Assembly: GCA_023264075.1 (NCBI GenBank)
Contig: JALQTG010000277.1
Span: 1-11,918, forward strand
DNA: 11,918 nucleotides
Source: Crocinitomicaceae bacterium
GTDB lineage: Bacteria > Bacteroidota > Bacteroidia > Flavobacteriales_D > Crocinitomicaceae
Direction of reading: 5' to 3'
Positions 1-6,782 of the stretch are shown here, one piece after another (position 1 is the stretch's first letter; every line of letters starts with the position of its first letter). A program made the translations under genes and the position numbers. The notes under the pieces were generated by a model. It was not told the DNA's origin, made no database searches, and saw only the letters and a list, made by a program, of their open reading frames with translations.

Positions 1-736
1 CGTATTCCTCTAGAATTAAAGCTCCCGCACCTTCACCTAATACAAAACCATCACGGTCCTTATCAAAGGGGCGAGAAGCAGTTTCGGGAGAATCGTTTCG
101 CATAGATAGTGCGCGCAATCCGTTAAATCCACCTACACCCATTTCGTTTACAGCTGCTTCAGAGCCACCAGTTACGATAGCATCAGCCTTCCCTAAACGA
201 ATTAAATTAAATGCGTCAATGATTGCATTTGTGGAAGACGCACACGCCGAAACAGTAACGTAGTTCGGTCCACGTAAACCGTATTTAATAGAAATATGAC
301 CCGCAGCAATATCGGCAATCATCTTCGGTATAAAAAACGGATTAAATTTAGGGGTTCCATCACCCTCAAAGAAGTTTTGACATTCGTCTTGAAATGTCTT
401 CAATCCTCCAATACCAGACCCCCAAATCACACCGATTCGATCCACATTCGGATTCGAATCCATGAGCTGAGAATCAGCCATGGCTTCTGATGCAGAAACC
501 ATGGCATATTGTGAAAATTGATCTAATTTTCTAACTTCTTTACGGTCAATAAAATCCTCTACATTGAAGTTTTTAACCTCACAAGCAAATTGAGTTTTAA
601 ACTTTGAAGCATCAAATTGTTGAATAGGAGCAGCTCCACTCTTTCCTGCGATCAAATTATCCCAGTACTCTTGAAGTGTATTACCAATTGGAGTCAACGC
701 TCCCAATCCTGTCACAACGACCCTCTTTAATTCCAT
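1..736 (-). CDS. fabF: 3-oxoacyl-[acyl-carrier-protein] synthase II, C-terminal part missing (window edge)
   Basis: Beta-ketoacyl-ACP synthase II condenses malonyl-ACP with a growing acyl-ACP in the cytoplasmic type II fatty acid synthesis cycle. The ATG at 736-734 opens a protein beginning MELKRVVVTGLGALTPIGN, the classic N-terminus of the family. The thiolase-fold active-site motif VSACASSTNAI is present; its nucleophilic cysteine is residue 165 (codon 244-242), close to Cys163 of the E. coli enzyme. The conserved stretches GGSEAAV, RPFDKDRDGFVLGEGAGAL follow. Only 245 codons are visible, against about 415 in complete enzymes, so the two catalytic histidines lie beyond position 1. The gene follows acpP after 56 bases on the same strand, so the synthase and its carrier protein are very probably co-transcribed. 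FabB is the alternative, but Bacteroidota linked to acpP in this way normally carry FabF. The assignment is very secure. Confidence 0.96.
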   Translation of the reverse strand, partial: MELKRVVVTGLGALTPIGNTLQEYWDNLIAGKSGAAPIQQFDASKFKTQFACEVKNFNVEDFIDRKEVRKLDQFSQYAMVSASEAMADSQLMDSNPNVDRIGVIWGSGIGGLKTFQDECQNFFEGDGTPKFNPFFIPKMIADIAAGHISIKYGLRGPNYVTVSACASSTNAIIDAFNLIRLGKADAIVTGGSEAAVNEMGVGGFNGLRALSMRNDSPETASRPFDKDRDGFVLGEGAGALILEEY

Positions 737-792
737 AGAACTAGTAAAATGTTTAAACCTTAACTTGCTTGGAGCAACACACTCCTAAAAAA

Positions 793-1029
793 TTACTTAG
801 CGTGCTCTTCGATGTAAGAAACAGCTTGACCAACTGTTTGAATGTTTTCAGCTTGATCATCTGGAATAGCGATATTAAATTCTTTTTCGAATTCCATTAT
901 CAACTCCACTGTATCCAAGGAATCAGCGCCTAAATCATTAGTGAAAGATGCTTCTGTTGTTACTTCCGCTTCTTCTACACCCAACTTATCAATAATAATT
1001 GATACAACTCTTGACTTAATATCAGACAT
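793..1029 (-). CDS. acpP: Acyl carrier protein
   Basis: This is the small acidic cytoplasmic protein that carries fatty acyl intermediates on a phosphopantetheine arm. The 78-residue length is typical. The attachment motif GADSLDTVEL is intact, with the modified serine at residue 37, and is followed by the acidic helix II (ELIMEFEKEF) that docks onto synthase enzymes. The ATG at 1029-1027 gives the usual MSDI start. The gene lies directly ahead of fabF (56-base gap), the textbook order in this phylum, and diverges from purN across about 250 bases. No strong ribosome binding site is visible, only an A-rich leader with AAAAAGAG, as is normal in Bacteroidota. A candidate promoter lies at 1061-1092. 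Specialised ACPs of secondary metabolism are an alternative, but the fabF neighbour points to the primary fatty acid ACP. Confidence 0.97.
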   Translation of the reverse strand: MSDIKSRVVSIIIDKLGVEEAEVTTEASFTNDLGADSLDTVELIMEFEKEFNIAIPDDQAENIQTVGQAVSYIEEHAK

Positions 1030-1060
1030 GTTTACTCTTTTTAAAGGTTAATTCAGCTTG

Positions 1061-1092
1061 CAAAGAAAGAACTTATGTTGAATATATCAAAA
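1061..1092 (-). promoter_or_regulatory. Candidate acpP-fabF promoter
   Basis: On the minus strand TTTTG (1092-1088) is followed by a 19-base spacer and TTTCTTTG (1068-1061). This is one mismatch from the Bacteroidota -33/-7 pattern TTG ... TAnnTTTG. Transcription would begin around 1055-1058, leaving a leader of roughly 26-30 bases before the acpP ATG. The fit is reasonable but the box is imperfect. Confidence 0.35.
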
Positions 1093-1263
1093 TTTCTTGC
1101 ACGAATTTCATGATTTAATGCCACAATATTCCATCAACCACACTGAAAATCAGCCCACCAACCTCCACGCTACACCCTAAAAAAGAGGAGAGACGACCAC
1201 TTATTCTTCCTAGTCACCATAAATAACTCGGGACCTTTAGCGAGGAAATGAAGACGATATTTC

Positions 1264-1271
1264 TATTTTTG
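1264..1271 (+). promoter_or_regulatory. Promoter -7 element (TATTTTTG) abutting the purN start
   Basis: TATTTTTG matches TAnnTTTG exactly and ends only four bases before the purN ATG at 1276. With the usual distance from this box to the start point, transcription would begin at or within a base or two of the A of ATG, giving a leaderless or nearly leaderless mRNA. No clear TTG lies 17-20 bases upstream; the nearest similar sequence is TTTAG at 1236-1240, with a 23-base spacer. T-rich DNA can make this box by chance, so only moderate confidence is given. Confidence 0.5.
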
Positions 1272-1275
1272 CAGA

Positions 1276-1857
1276 ATGAAGCACACGCGCATTGCAATTT
1301 TGGGCTCGGGCACTGGCTCTAACGCATTGGCCCTGATGAATCATTTCGATGGACACGCTACCATTCAAACCACCCTGCTTATTTCTAATAAAGAAACATG
1401 CGGTGCTTTGCCGGCTGCCAATAGTAAAAATATTGTTACCGCGGTTTTGACGAATGCGGCGATTGAAGACAACCAATCCTTGCTCAAATTGCTTAAGCAG
1501 CATGCGATAGATATCGTTGTACTTGCTGGTTTCCTTCGAAAAATACCCGACGCGGTCGTTCAAGCTTTCCCCGATAGAATCATCAACATCCATCCTTCCA
1601 TACTTCCCGACTTTGGAGGGAAAGGAATGTATGGCGCTAGGGTGCATCAAGCGGTTATTGAAGCACACAAAAAATCATCGGGAATTACGATTCACGTAGT
1701 CAACGAACATTATGATGAGGGACACTATATTGCACAGTTTTTCGTTCCTGTAACGGCCAGTGATGATGCCTCTTCCCTTGAGCGCAAAATACGTACATTA
1801 GAACAACGCTATTTCCCAACCGTTGTAGAAGGATATATTAATTCATTAACTGACTAA
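1276..1857 (+). CDS. purN: Phosphoribosylglycinamide formyltransferase (GAR transformylase)
   Basis: PurN transfers the formyl group of 10-formyltetrahydrofolate to glycinamide ribonucleotide, step three of de novo purine synthesis, in the cytoplasm. The 193-residue length fits the family. The N-terminal phosphate-binding loop reads ILGSGTGSN (residues 8-16). The folate/GAR active site is IINIHPSILP, giving the catalytic Asn104 and His106, and the third catalytic residue is Asp147 in NEHYDEG. The GGKGMYG segment after the active site is typical of Bacteroidota PurN. The ATG at 1276 gives a natural start (MKHTRIAILG) and sits just behind a -7 box at 1264-1271. The stop codon is one base ahead of the marC-like ATG, so translational coupling with that gene is likely. 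All key residues are intact. Confidence 0.96.
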   Translation: MKHTRIAILGSGTGSNALALMNHFDGHATIQTTLLISNKETCGALPAANSKNIVTAVLTNAAIEDNQSLLKLLKQHAIDIVVLAGFLRKIPDAVVQAFPDRIINIHPSILPDFGGKGMYGARVHQAVIEAHKKSSGITIHVVNEHYDEGHYIAQFFVPVTASDDASSLERKIRTLEQRYFPTVVEGYINSLTD

Positions 1858-1858
1858 C

Positions 1859-2452
1859 ATGGATATCTTCGCATCGATACAATTGGATCAAATTTTAAAA
1901 GCTACGATGGTGTTATTTGCCGTTGTAGATATCTTTGGTTCTATTCCAATTATAATCAAAGTAAAAGAACGCTCGGGTGAAATTCATCCCGGGAGAATAA
2001 CCATTGTTTCCTCTTTATTAATGATTCTTTTCCTGATTGGTGGAGAACAATTACTTGGATTATTCGGTGTAAACATCCAATCCTTTGCGGTAGCCGGTTC
2101 AATTATTCTCTTTCTCATGGCAATGGAGATGATTCTAGGCATTGAATTGTTTAAAGAACAAAAAACACCTGGGAAATCTGCCAGTATTGTTCCACTGGCC
2201 TTTCCTATTATCGCTGGAGCTGGATCAATGACTTCCTTGATTTCATTGCGCGCAGAATATGAACTGTCGAATATTCTCATTGCAATTGTAGTTAACATGC
2301 TTGTTGTGTATGTCGTGCTTAAACTAACTCGAAAAATTGAACGGTTATTAGGCCCAGGAGGGATTGCAATCCTTAAAAAGGTTTTCGGAATCATTTTATT
2401 AGCGATTGCGATTAAGCTTTTTGCTTCCAATGTGGTTCATTTAATTTCATAA
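1859..2452 (+). CDS. MarC-family integral membrane protein
   Basis: MarC/UPF0056 proteins are small inner-membrane proteins of unresolved function; the historical link to multiple antibiotic resistance has not held up for E. coli MarC. The 197 residues are strongly hydrophobic, with about six membrane segments near residues 13-33, 45-68, 72-94, 107-129, 138-157 and 169-192. Family landmarks are VDIFGSIPI in the first segment and the glycine-rich PIIAGAGSMT in the fourth (PxIAGPG in most relatives). The ATG at 1859 follows the purN stop after a single base and no promoter is seen, so it is probably translated by coupling from the purN message; trpS follows 45 bases later. Family membership is confident. 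The transported or sensed substrate is unknown and cannot be inferred from purN alone. Confidence 0.88.
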   Translation: MDIFASIQLDQILKATMVLFAVVDIFGSIPIIIKVKERSGEIHPGRITIVSSLLMILFLIGGEQLLGLFGVNIQSFAVAGSIILFLMAMEMILGIELFKEQKTPGKSASIVPLAFPIIAGAGSMTSLISLRAEYELSNILIAIVVNMLVVYVVLKLTRKIERLLGPGGIAILKKVFGIILLAIAIKLFASNVVHLIS

Positions 2453-2497
2453 CTTTAACCGCTCCTTTATTACGGATTCAAATAGAAACTCAGGACT

Positions 2498-3469
2498 ATG
2501 GCACGAATACTCACAGGAATACAAAGTACCGGAACACCTCACCTTGGAAATATTCTCGGGGCAATACAGCCAGCAATTTCACTTTCCCAGGATTCCAATA
2601 ACGAGTCTTTTCTATTTATTGCGAATTTCCATTCGCTCACACAAATCAAGGATGGAAACACCCTTAGGGAAAATACTTACAGCGTCGCGGCGGCATGGCT
2701 CGCGTTTGGTTTAGACCCCAACAAAACGGTTTTTTATCGGCAAAGTGATATTCCAGAAGTGACCGAGCTTACGTGGTATTTGATGTGCTCCTTCCCATAT
2801 CAACGATTGACGTTGGCGCATTCTTTCAAGGACAAATCTGATCGACTAAGTGATGTGAATGCAGGCCTTTTCTCTTACCCCATGCTTATGGCAGCAGATA
2901 TCTTGTTGTATGACGCAGAAAAAGTACCTGTTGGAAAAGATCAACTTCAACACTTAGAAATCACACGGGATGTAGCCCAAAAAATAAATACCGCTGCTCA
3001 ACAGGAGTTGTTGGTGATTCCAGAAGCTGTTATTCAAGAAGACACGAAGTTAATTCCGGGTACAGACGGTGAGAAAATGAGTAAATCAAGGAATAACTTT
3101 ATCAATATTTTTCTACCTGAAAAAGCGTTGAAAAAACAGGTGATGTCCATCACAACCGACAGCACGCCACTCGAAGATCCAAAGAACCCAGATACCTGTA
3201 ATGTGTTTAATCTCTATAAATTAATTGGTACGCTTGAACAAACTCAACAACTTCGTGCCAAATACCTTGCAGGAAACTTCGGTTATGGTCATGCTAAAAA
3301 TGAACTTTTACAACTCCTTTTGAGTACGTATCAAACGCAACGTGATCAATATAATTACTACATGGACAACACCGAAAAACTAGATGAGATTTTAGCGTTA
3401 GGAGCTGAAAAAGCGCGCACTGTAGCGACTGAGACACTCGGGCGGATAAGAAACCAATTCGGATATTGA
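2498..3469 (+). CDS. trpS: Tryptophanyl-tRNA synthetase
   Basis: This class I aminoacyl-tRNA synthetase charges tRNA(Trp) in the cytoplasm. Its 323 residues match the usual bacterial length (325-335). The HIGH-type ATP-binding motif is TPHLGN (residues 13-18), following the family's GIQSTG opening. The KMSKS loop is intact at residues 193-197 (GEKMSKSRN). The MAADILLY segment contains Asp134, the residue that reads the indole nitrogen in bacterial TrpRS. The ATG at 2498 gives the expected MARILTGIQ start. No TAnnTTTG box is visible in the 45 bases after the MarC-family gene, so trpS probably shares the purN transcript, although a weak private promoter cannot be excluded. Nothing is missing, and there is no sign that this is a resistance-type second copy. 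Confidence 0.97.
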   Translation: MARILTGIQSTGTPHLGNILGAIQPAISLSQDSNNESFLFIANFHSLTQIKDGNTLRENTYSVAAAWLAFGLDPNKTVFYRQSDIPEVTELTWYLMCSFPYQRLTLAHSFKDKSDRLSDVNAGLFSYPMLMAADILLYDAEKVPVGKDQLQHLEITRDVAQKINTAAQQELLVIPEAVIQEDTKLIPGTDGEKMSKSRNNFINIFLPEKALKKQVMSITTDSTPLEDPKNPDTCNVFNLYKLIGTLEQTQQLRAKYLAGNFGYGHAKNELLQLLLSTYQTQRDQYNYYMDNTEKLDEILALGAEKARTVATETLGRIRNQFGY

Positions 3470-3501
3470 AGAAACATATTGCGATAATTGTTCAAGAACC
3501 C

Positions 3502-3530
3502 TTGTTAATTCTACGAAATTTCTATATTTG
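3502..3530 (+). promoter_or_regulatory. Promoter for the substrate-binding lipoprotein gene
   Basis: TTG (3502-3504), an 18-base spacer and TATATTTG (3523-3530) match the Bacteroidota -33/-7 pattern exactly. Transcription would begin at about 3534-3536, giving a leader of about 34 bases to the ATG at 3569. This is one of the two best complete promoter matches in the window. Confidence 0.65.
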
Positions 3531-3568
3531 TTTCACTAAGTAAAATAGGTGCCCTAAAACTAATTGGT

Positions 3569-5269
3569 ATGTTGAAAAAAATATTTTTTCTAACCCTTGG
3601 AATTTCTCTTTTCAGTGCTTGCGGAGGCGACTCAGCGTCTGAAGATGCTATCCTTGCAAAAGGTGGTGTGCGTTATGGTGGAGAATTCAGATTCATGTCT
3701 AAAGAAAAAGTTTCTGAGTTGTTTCCCTTAAAAATTACTAATGTTTACGCGAATCGAATTTCTTCTCAACTTTTTGAAGGATTGCTTAAAGTAGAGCCAA
3801 GTAGCACACAGGTGATTCCTTGCCTCGCAGAAAGCATGGAAGTTTCCAATGAATCCAAACTATTTACCTTTAAACTGGTAAAAGGTGCTTACTTTCATGA
3901 TAACGCTTGCTTCGAAAATGGAAAAGGAAGAGAGGTTAAAGCTGCCGACTTCAAATACTCATTAGAATTTGCGTGTTCAAACAACAAATTGAATAGCTTG
4001 TCATGGTTACTAAAAGATAAAGTTGTTGGTGCAAAAGAATATTACGATGGAGAAGCCGATGAAGTGACTGGAATCAAAGTACTAGATGATTATACTCTAC
4101 AAATAGAGTTAACAGTACCCTTCTCTGCTTTCGACAAGCTTATTACTCACAATGGCTTAAGTGTCTTTCCAAGAGAAGCATTTGAGAAATATGGAGATGA
4201 CATTGTTTCCAATCCTGTTGGAACAGGAGCTTTTACGCTGGAGAAACTTGCGGATGACCAAATCGTTTTGGCACGAAATCCTAATTACTGGCGCACAGAT
4301 GAATTTAACAATCCACTGCCATTCTTGGATAAAGTCCTCATGACATATAGCAAGGACAAAACGGATGAATTGTTATCGTTTCGTGCGGAACAAATCGATC
4401 TAGTTTTGGATATTCCCGTCGAGGAAATAGAAAATGTCTTGGGTACTCTGCGCGAGGCTCAAGAAGGAAAGAACGTAAAGCACAAGGTAGATTCCAAAAC
4501 TAGTATGAGCATCAATTATTACGGTTTTTCACATGATAGCGAAGTGTTCTCTAATAAAGACGTACGAATGGCGTTTAACCTGGCTATTGACCGTGAAGCT
4601 CTAGTTGAGACATGGTTAGAAGGAGAGGGCTGGCCTTCAAAGAATGGATTTGTACCAACAATTGAGGACTATCCTTGGGCAAAAGTTAAAGGGTATTCAT
4701 TTAATGCCGAAAAGGCAAGAATGCTATTAGCTAACGCAGGTTATCCTGAAGGTAAAGGATTCCCTACTCTAGATTTATTTGTAAATGCTGTAGAAGAATC
4801 TGGAACACATAAATTAGCTAAAGCCGTCAAGTTTTCACTTGAGCAAAACTTAGGTGTTAAAGTTGAAGTAAAGCTCTGTACCATTGACGAGCGGGATGAG
4901 GCGATTCGTTCAGGCAATGCTATTTTCTGGCGATCTGGTTGGATCGCGGATTATCCAGATCCTGAAAATTTTCTGCAACTTTTCTACGGCGGTCATCTTG
5001 GTTCCACTGACGTAAATATCAATCCATTTAAATACAGTAATCCAAAATTCGATGCGCTCTTCGAAAAGGCAATGGAGGAAACTGATTTAAATAAACGTAT
5101 GGACTTACTTGCACAGTGTGATCAAATGATTATCGACGAAGCGGTTGTAATGCCCCTCTTGACAGATGACTTCATCACAATGGTGAATTTGAAAGTGCGA
5201 AAATTCGTTACCAATGAAATGCAACAATTAGACTTTTCAACTGTTTATATAAAAGAGTTAGCGGATTAG
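3569..5269 (+). CDS. ABC transporter substrate-binding lipoprotein, peptide (family 5) type
   Basis: These periplasm-facing lipoproteins capture oligopeptides or similar solutes for an inner-membrane ABC permease. The 566-residue protein starts with a lipoprotein signal peptide (MLKKIFFLTLGISLFSAC), with the lipid-bearing cysteine at residue 18. The SBP_bac_5 domain spans roughly residues 60-480 and shows family signatures: NPVGTGAFTLEK (215-226) followed by LARNPNYW, VRMAFNLAIDREAL (332-345), and the late SGWIADYPDPENFLQLFY stretch (456-473). The closest functional classes are DppA/OppA. No permease or ATPase gene is adjacent, so it is an orphan binding protein here and its partner must be encoded elsewhere. 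It has a private promoter (3502-3530) and ends before a strong hairpin terminator (5329-5357), so it is a single-gene unit. The class is confident; the true ligand is unknown. Confidence 0.9.
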   Translation: MLKKIFFLTLGISLFSACGGDSASEDAILAKGGVRYGGEFRFMSKEKVSELFPLKITNVYANRISSQLFEGLLKVEPSSTQVIPCLAESMEVSNESKLFTFKLVKGAYFHDNACFENGKGREVKAADFKYSLEFACSNNKLNSLSWLLKDKVVGAKEYYDGEADEVTGIKVLDDYTLQIELTVPFSAFDKLITHNGLSVFPREAFEKYGDDIVSNPVGTGAFTLEKLADDQIVLARNPNYWRTDEFNNPLPFLDKVLMTYSKDKTDELLSFRAEQIDLVLDIPVEEIENVLGTLREAQEGKNVKHKVDSKTSMSINYYGFSHDSEVFSNKDVRMAFNLAIDREALVETWLEGEGWPSKNGFVPTIEDYPWAKVKGYSFNAEKARMLLANAGYPEGKGFPTLDLFVNAVEESGTHKLAKAVKFSLEQNLGVKVEVKLCTIDERDEAIRSGNAIFWRSGWIADYPDPENFLQLFYGGHLGSTDVNINPFKYSNPKFDALFEKAMEETDLNKRMDLLAQCDQMIIDEAVVMPLLTDDFITMVNLKVRKFVTNEMQQLDFSTVYIKELAD

Positions 5270-5328
5270 TCGCTGACATATTGTTTCATCAAATCACACC
5301 TCTCAGCTTGCAAAAATGAGAAAAGATT

Positions 5329-5357
5329 AATCCCTGTTGAAAGACAGGGATTTTTTT
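5329..5357 (+). terminator. Rho-independent terminator after the substrate-binding protein gene
   Basis: A perfect 9-bp stem, AATCCCTGT (5329-5337) and ACAGGGATT (5344-5352), encloses the six-base loop TGAAAG, and a run of T continues to 5357. It sits about 60 bases after the stop codon at 5269 and ahead of the plsC-like promoter, separating the two transcription units. Confidence 0.85.
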
Positions 5358-5388
5358 ATTCTTTGTGTATCTCAAACCATGTTTAGAC

Positions 5389-5396
5389 TACTTTTG
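5389..5396 (+). promoter_or_regulatory. Promoter -7 element for the acyltransferase gene
   Basis: TACTTTTG matches TAnnTTTG exactly. The nearest upstream TTTG is 5362-5365, with a 23-base spacer, somewhat longer than usual. A start near 5400 would leave a leader of about 17 bases before the ATG at 5417. It lies directly behind the preceding terminator, which supports a new transcription unit here. Confidence 0.5.
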
Positions 5397-5416
5397 TTAT
5401 TAAACACTCAAACGAA

Positions 5417-6166
5417 ATGCGACTCATTATAGGAATAGTATCGTATTGTTGGAAATTCTACATAGGCGTAGTGTTTATAACTACATTATTCCTGTTTTAT
5501 CCATTTCTTGTTTTCTTTATTTATGCTACATCGTTGAAGCATCACACATTCAAAATTAACATCGCATGGTCGAGGTTAGTGCGCATTCTGTGTTTCTATG
5601 CGTTGGAAATAGATGATAAGTCTCGTGAACCCGACGCACCTCACATTATCTGTGCAAATCACACTTCCTATTTAGATATCTTTTTATTGTATAGTGCGCT
5701 GCCGAAGCATAAATTTTTATTCATGGGAAAAAGTGAAATCCTTTCTTATCCCCTACTCAAATCCTTCTTTAAAAATTTGAATATTCCTGTTTTTCGAGGA
5801 GACCGACTCAAAGCTGCAAAATCCTTTATCCAAGCGAGAAACGAAATTGGTAAAGGATGGAGTATTGTGATTTTCCCTGAAGGAGGGATTCCGTATAAAA
5901 CACCGTATTTAATGGAATTCAAAGACGGCGCATTTAAATTGGCAAAATCTGCTAAAGTTGGAATATTACCCATAACCTTTAAGAACAATTATCATCTCTT
6001 TTCGGATCCAGAGGACTTTCTTGGGTGGGCACACCCAGGTCTAGCTAAAGTTGTAGTACATCCCTTTATTTCTAAAGAGCATGTAGAAAATACCGACGAA
6101 AAGGAATTAAATAAGATGACCTATGCCGCTATTAATTCAGTTTTACCAACACTTCCAAACACCTAA
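5417..6166 (+). CDS. plsC: 1-acyl-sn-glycerol-3-phosphate acyltransferase (PlsC-like)
   Basis: This enzyme acylates lysophosphatidic acid to phosphatidic acid at the inner membrane during phospholipid synthesis. The 249-residue protein has a hydrophobic N-terminal anchor (about residues 13-38) and the PlsC acyltransferase blocks in order: catalytic NHTSYLD (His82 and Asp87 of the HX4D motif), FRGDR (126-130), and FPEGG (153-157), which helps bind the glycerol-phosphate. The ATG at 5417 gives a short basic start before the anchor. It is a single gene behind its own -7 box; gatC follows after a 63-base gap that contains a separate promoter. Related acyltransferases act on ornithine lipids or other lyso-lipids, so the substrate is inferred from the family and the symbol is tentative. 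The catalytic residues are complete. Confidence 0.88.
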   Translation: MRLIIGIVSYCWKFYIGVVFITTLFLFYPFLVFFIYATSLKHHTFKINIAWSRLVRILCFYALEIDDKSREPDAPHIICANHTSYLDIFLLYSALPKHKFLFMGKSEILSYPLLKSFFKNLNIPVFRGDRLKAAKSFIQARNEIGKGWSIVIFPEGGIPYKTPYLMEFKDGAFKLAKSAKVGILPITFKNNYHLFSDPEDFLGWAHPGLAKVVVHPFISKEHVENTDEKELNKMTYAAINSVLPTLPNT

Positions 6167-6192
6167 TTGAGTACTCTGTTGAAATATTAAAA

Positions 6193-6220
6193 TTGAATTC
6201 GATTAAAAATATTAATTTTG
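6193..6220 (+). promoter_or_regulatory. gatC promoter
   Basis: TTG (6193-6195), a 17-base spacer and TAATTTTG (6213-6220) match the Bacteroidota -33/-7 pattern. The expected transcription start, around 6224-6226, lies only about five bases before the ATG at 6230, so the leader is extremely short. The box also overlaps a possible TTG start codon at 6218, which therefore could not be translated from this promoter. Confidence 0.55.
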
Positions 6221-6229
6221 CTCCTAGCT

Positions 6230-6520
6230 ATGGAAATTACAGACGAACTAATAGACCACATTGCGCATTTATCGCGCCTCTCCTTTGATGGTGTAGAACG
6301 GGCAAATATTAAAAAGGATATGGAGAACATGATTTCATTTATGGGTCAGTTATCCGAAATTGATACCGAAGGGGTTGAACCACTCGTTTTTATGTCGACT
6401 GAACTCAACGTATTGCGTGAGGATATTCCTTTGACGACAATATCTCACGAAGAGGCTTTGTTAAACGCCCCGAAAAAAGACACGGATTACTTCCGAATCC
6501 CAAAAGTACTTTCGAAGTAA
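6230..6520 (+). CDS. gatC: Asp-tRNA(Asn)/Glu-tRNA(Gln) amidotransferase subunit C
   Basis: GatC is the small cytoplasmic subunit that holds GatA and GatB together in the complex converting misacylated Glu-tRNA(Gln) or Asp-tRNA(Asn) into the amidated forms. The 96-residue protein starts MEITDELIDHIAHLSRLSF, the family's N-terminal helix, and carries the conserved middle FMGQLSEIDTEGVEPL and the C-terminal LREDIP ... APKKDTDYFRIPKVL segment that wraps round the partner subunit. I chose ATG 6230: a TTG at 6218 would add four residues but falls inside the promoter -7 box, and the ATG gives the standard N-terminus. gatA and gatB are not in the window, so the complex is encoded at scattered loci. 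A damaged small lipoprotein gene follows after one base. Confidence 0.94.
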   Translation: MEITDELIDHIAHLSRLSFDGVERANIKKDMENMISFMGQLSEIDTEGVEPLVFMSTELNVLREDIPLTTISHEEALLNAPKKDTDYFRIPKVLSK

Positions 6521-6521
6521 T

Positions 6522-6782
6522 ATGAAAACACTTTTCCTTATTATTTTGGGTGCCTTCACTCTCCTCACAGCATGTGGGAAAGATAAATCCTTATGCACGT
6601 GTATTGAAGCCGGTGATGCCGTAAATCAATTGTCAGAAAGTTTCTTTCACCGGGAATATTCCGTATTGGGAAAAGATAGCTTAGACGCGTAAATTACACA
6701 CAGAGACTCTCTTTGTGAAGAATTCCAACTGATGTCTGGAGAAGAAATGCTAAAACTTAAAGAAAATTGTCCTTCCGACTAA
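6522..6782 (+). pseudogene. Small cysteine-containing lipoprotein gene interrupted by an in-frame TAA
   Basis: The ATG at 6522 opens a typical lipoprotein: MKTLFLIILGAFTLLTAC, with lipobox LTAC and the lipidated cysteine at residue 18, then a CTC motif (Cys25, Cys27). A TAA at 6690-6692 stops it after 56 residues. The same frame stays open for another 29 codons to a second TAA at 6780-6782. That tail includes CEEFQLMSGEEMLKLKENCP, with two further cysteines (codons 65 and 83), and resembles the ends of short cysteine-bearing Bacteroidota lipoproteins. The simplest reading is one 86-codon gene with a nonsense change or sequencing error. A functional 56-residue lipoprotein is the alternative. 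The gene follows gatC after one base and must be read from that transcript. Its second stop overlaps the stop codon of the convergent TonB receptor gene. The function is not known. Confidence 0.6.

Noticed and set aside
296..490. Short plus-strand open frame inside fabF
   Set aside because: It is antisense to well-conserved ketosynthase sequence and shows no promoter or family pattern.
1117..1179. 20-codon plus-strand ORF in the acpP-purN spacer
   Set aside because: Low-complexity Asn/Pro/His-rich translation with no promoter, family or neighbour support; such short frames are expected by chance.
1237..1668. 143-codon open frame on the minus strand opposite purN
   Set aside because: It lies antisense to a gene with all PurN catalytic residues, its product has no recognisable domain or signal, and purN is clearly the coding strand.
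1984..2430. 148-codon open frame on the minus strand opposite the MarC-family gene
   Set aside because: Antisense shadow of a clear six-span membrane protein; the translation has no family features.
6218..6220. TTG at 6218 as the gatC start
   Set aside because: It overlaps the promoter -7 box and adds residues not found in the family; ATG 6230 gives the standard N-terminus.
6699..6717. Inverted repeat as a terminator between gatC/lipoprotein and the TonB receptor
   Set aside because: An 8-bp stem with a wobble pair forms, but no T run follows on either strand, and it lies within apparently coding sequence.
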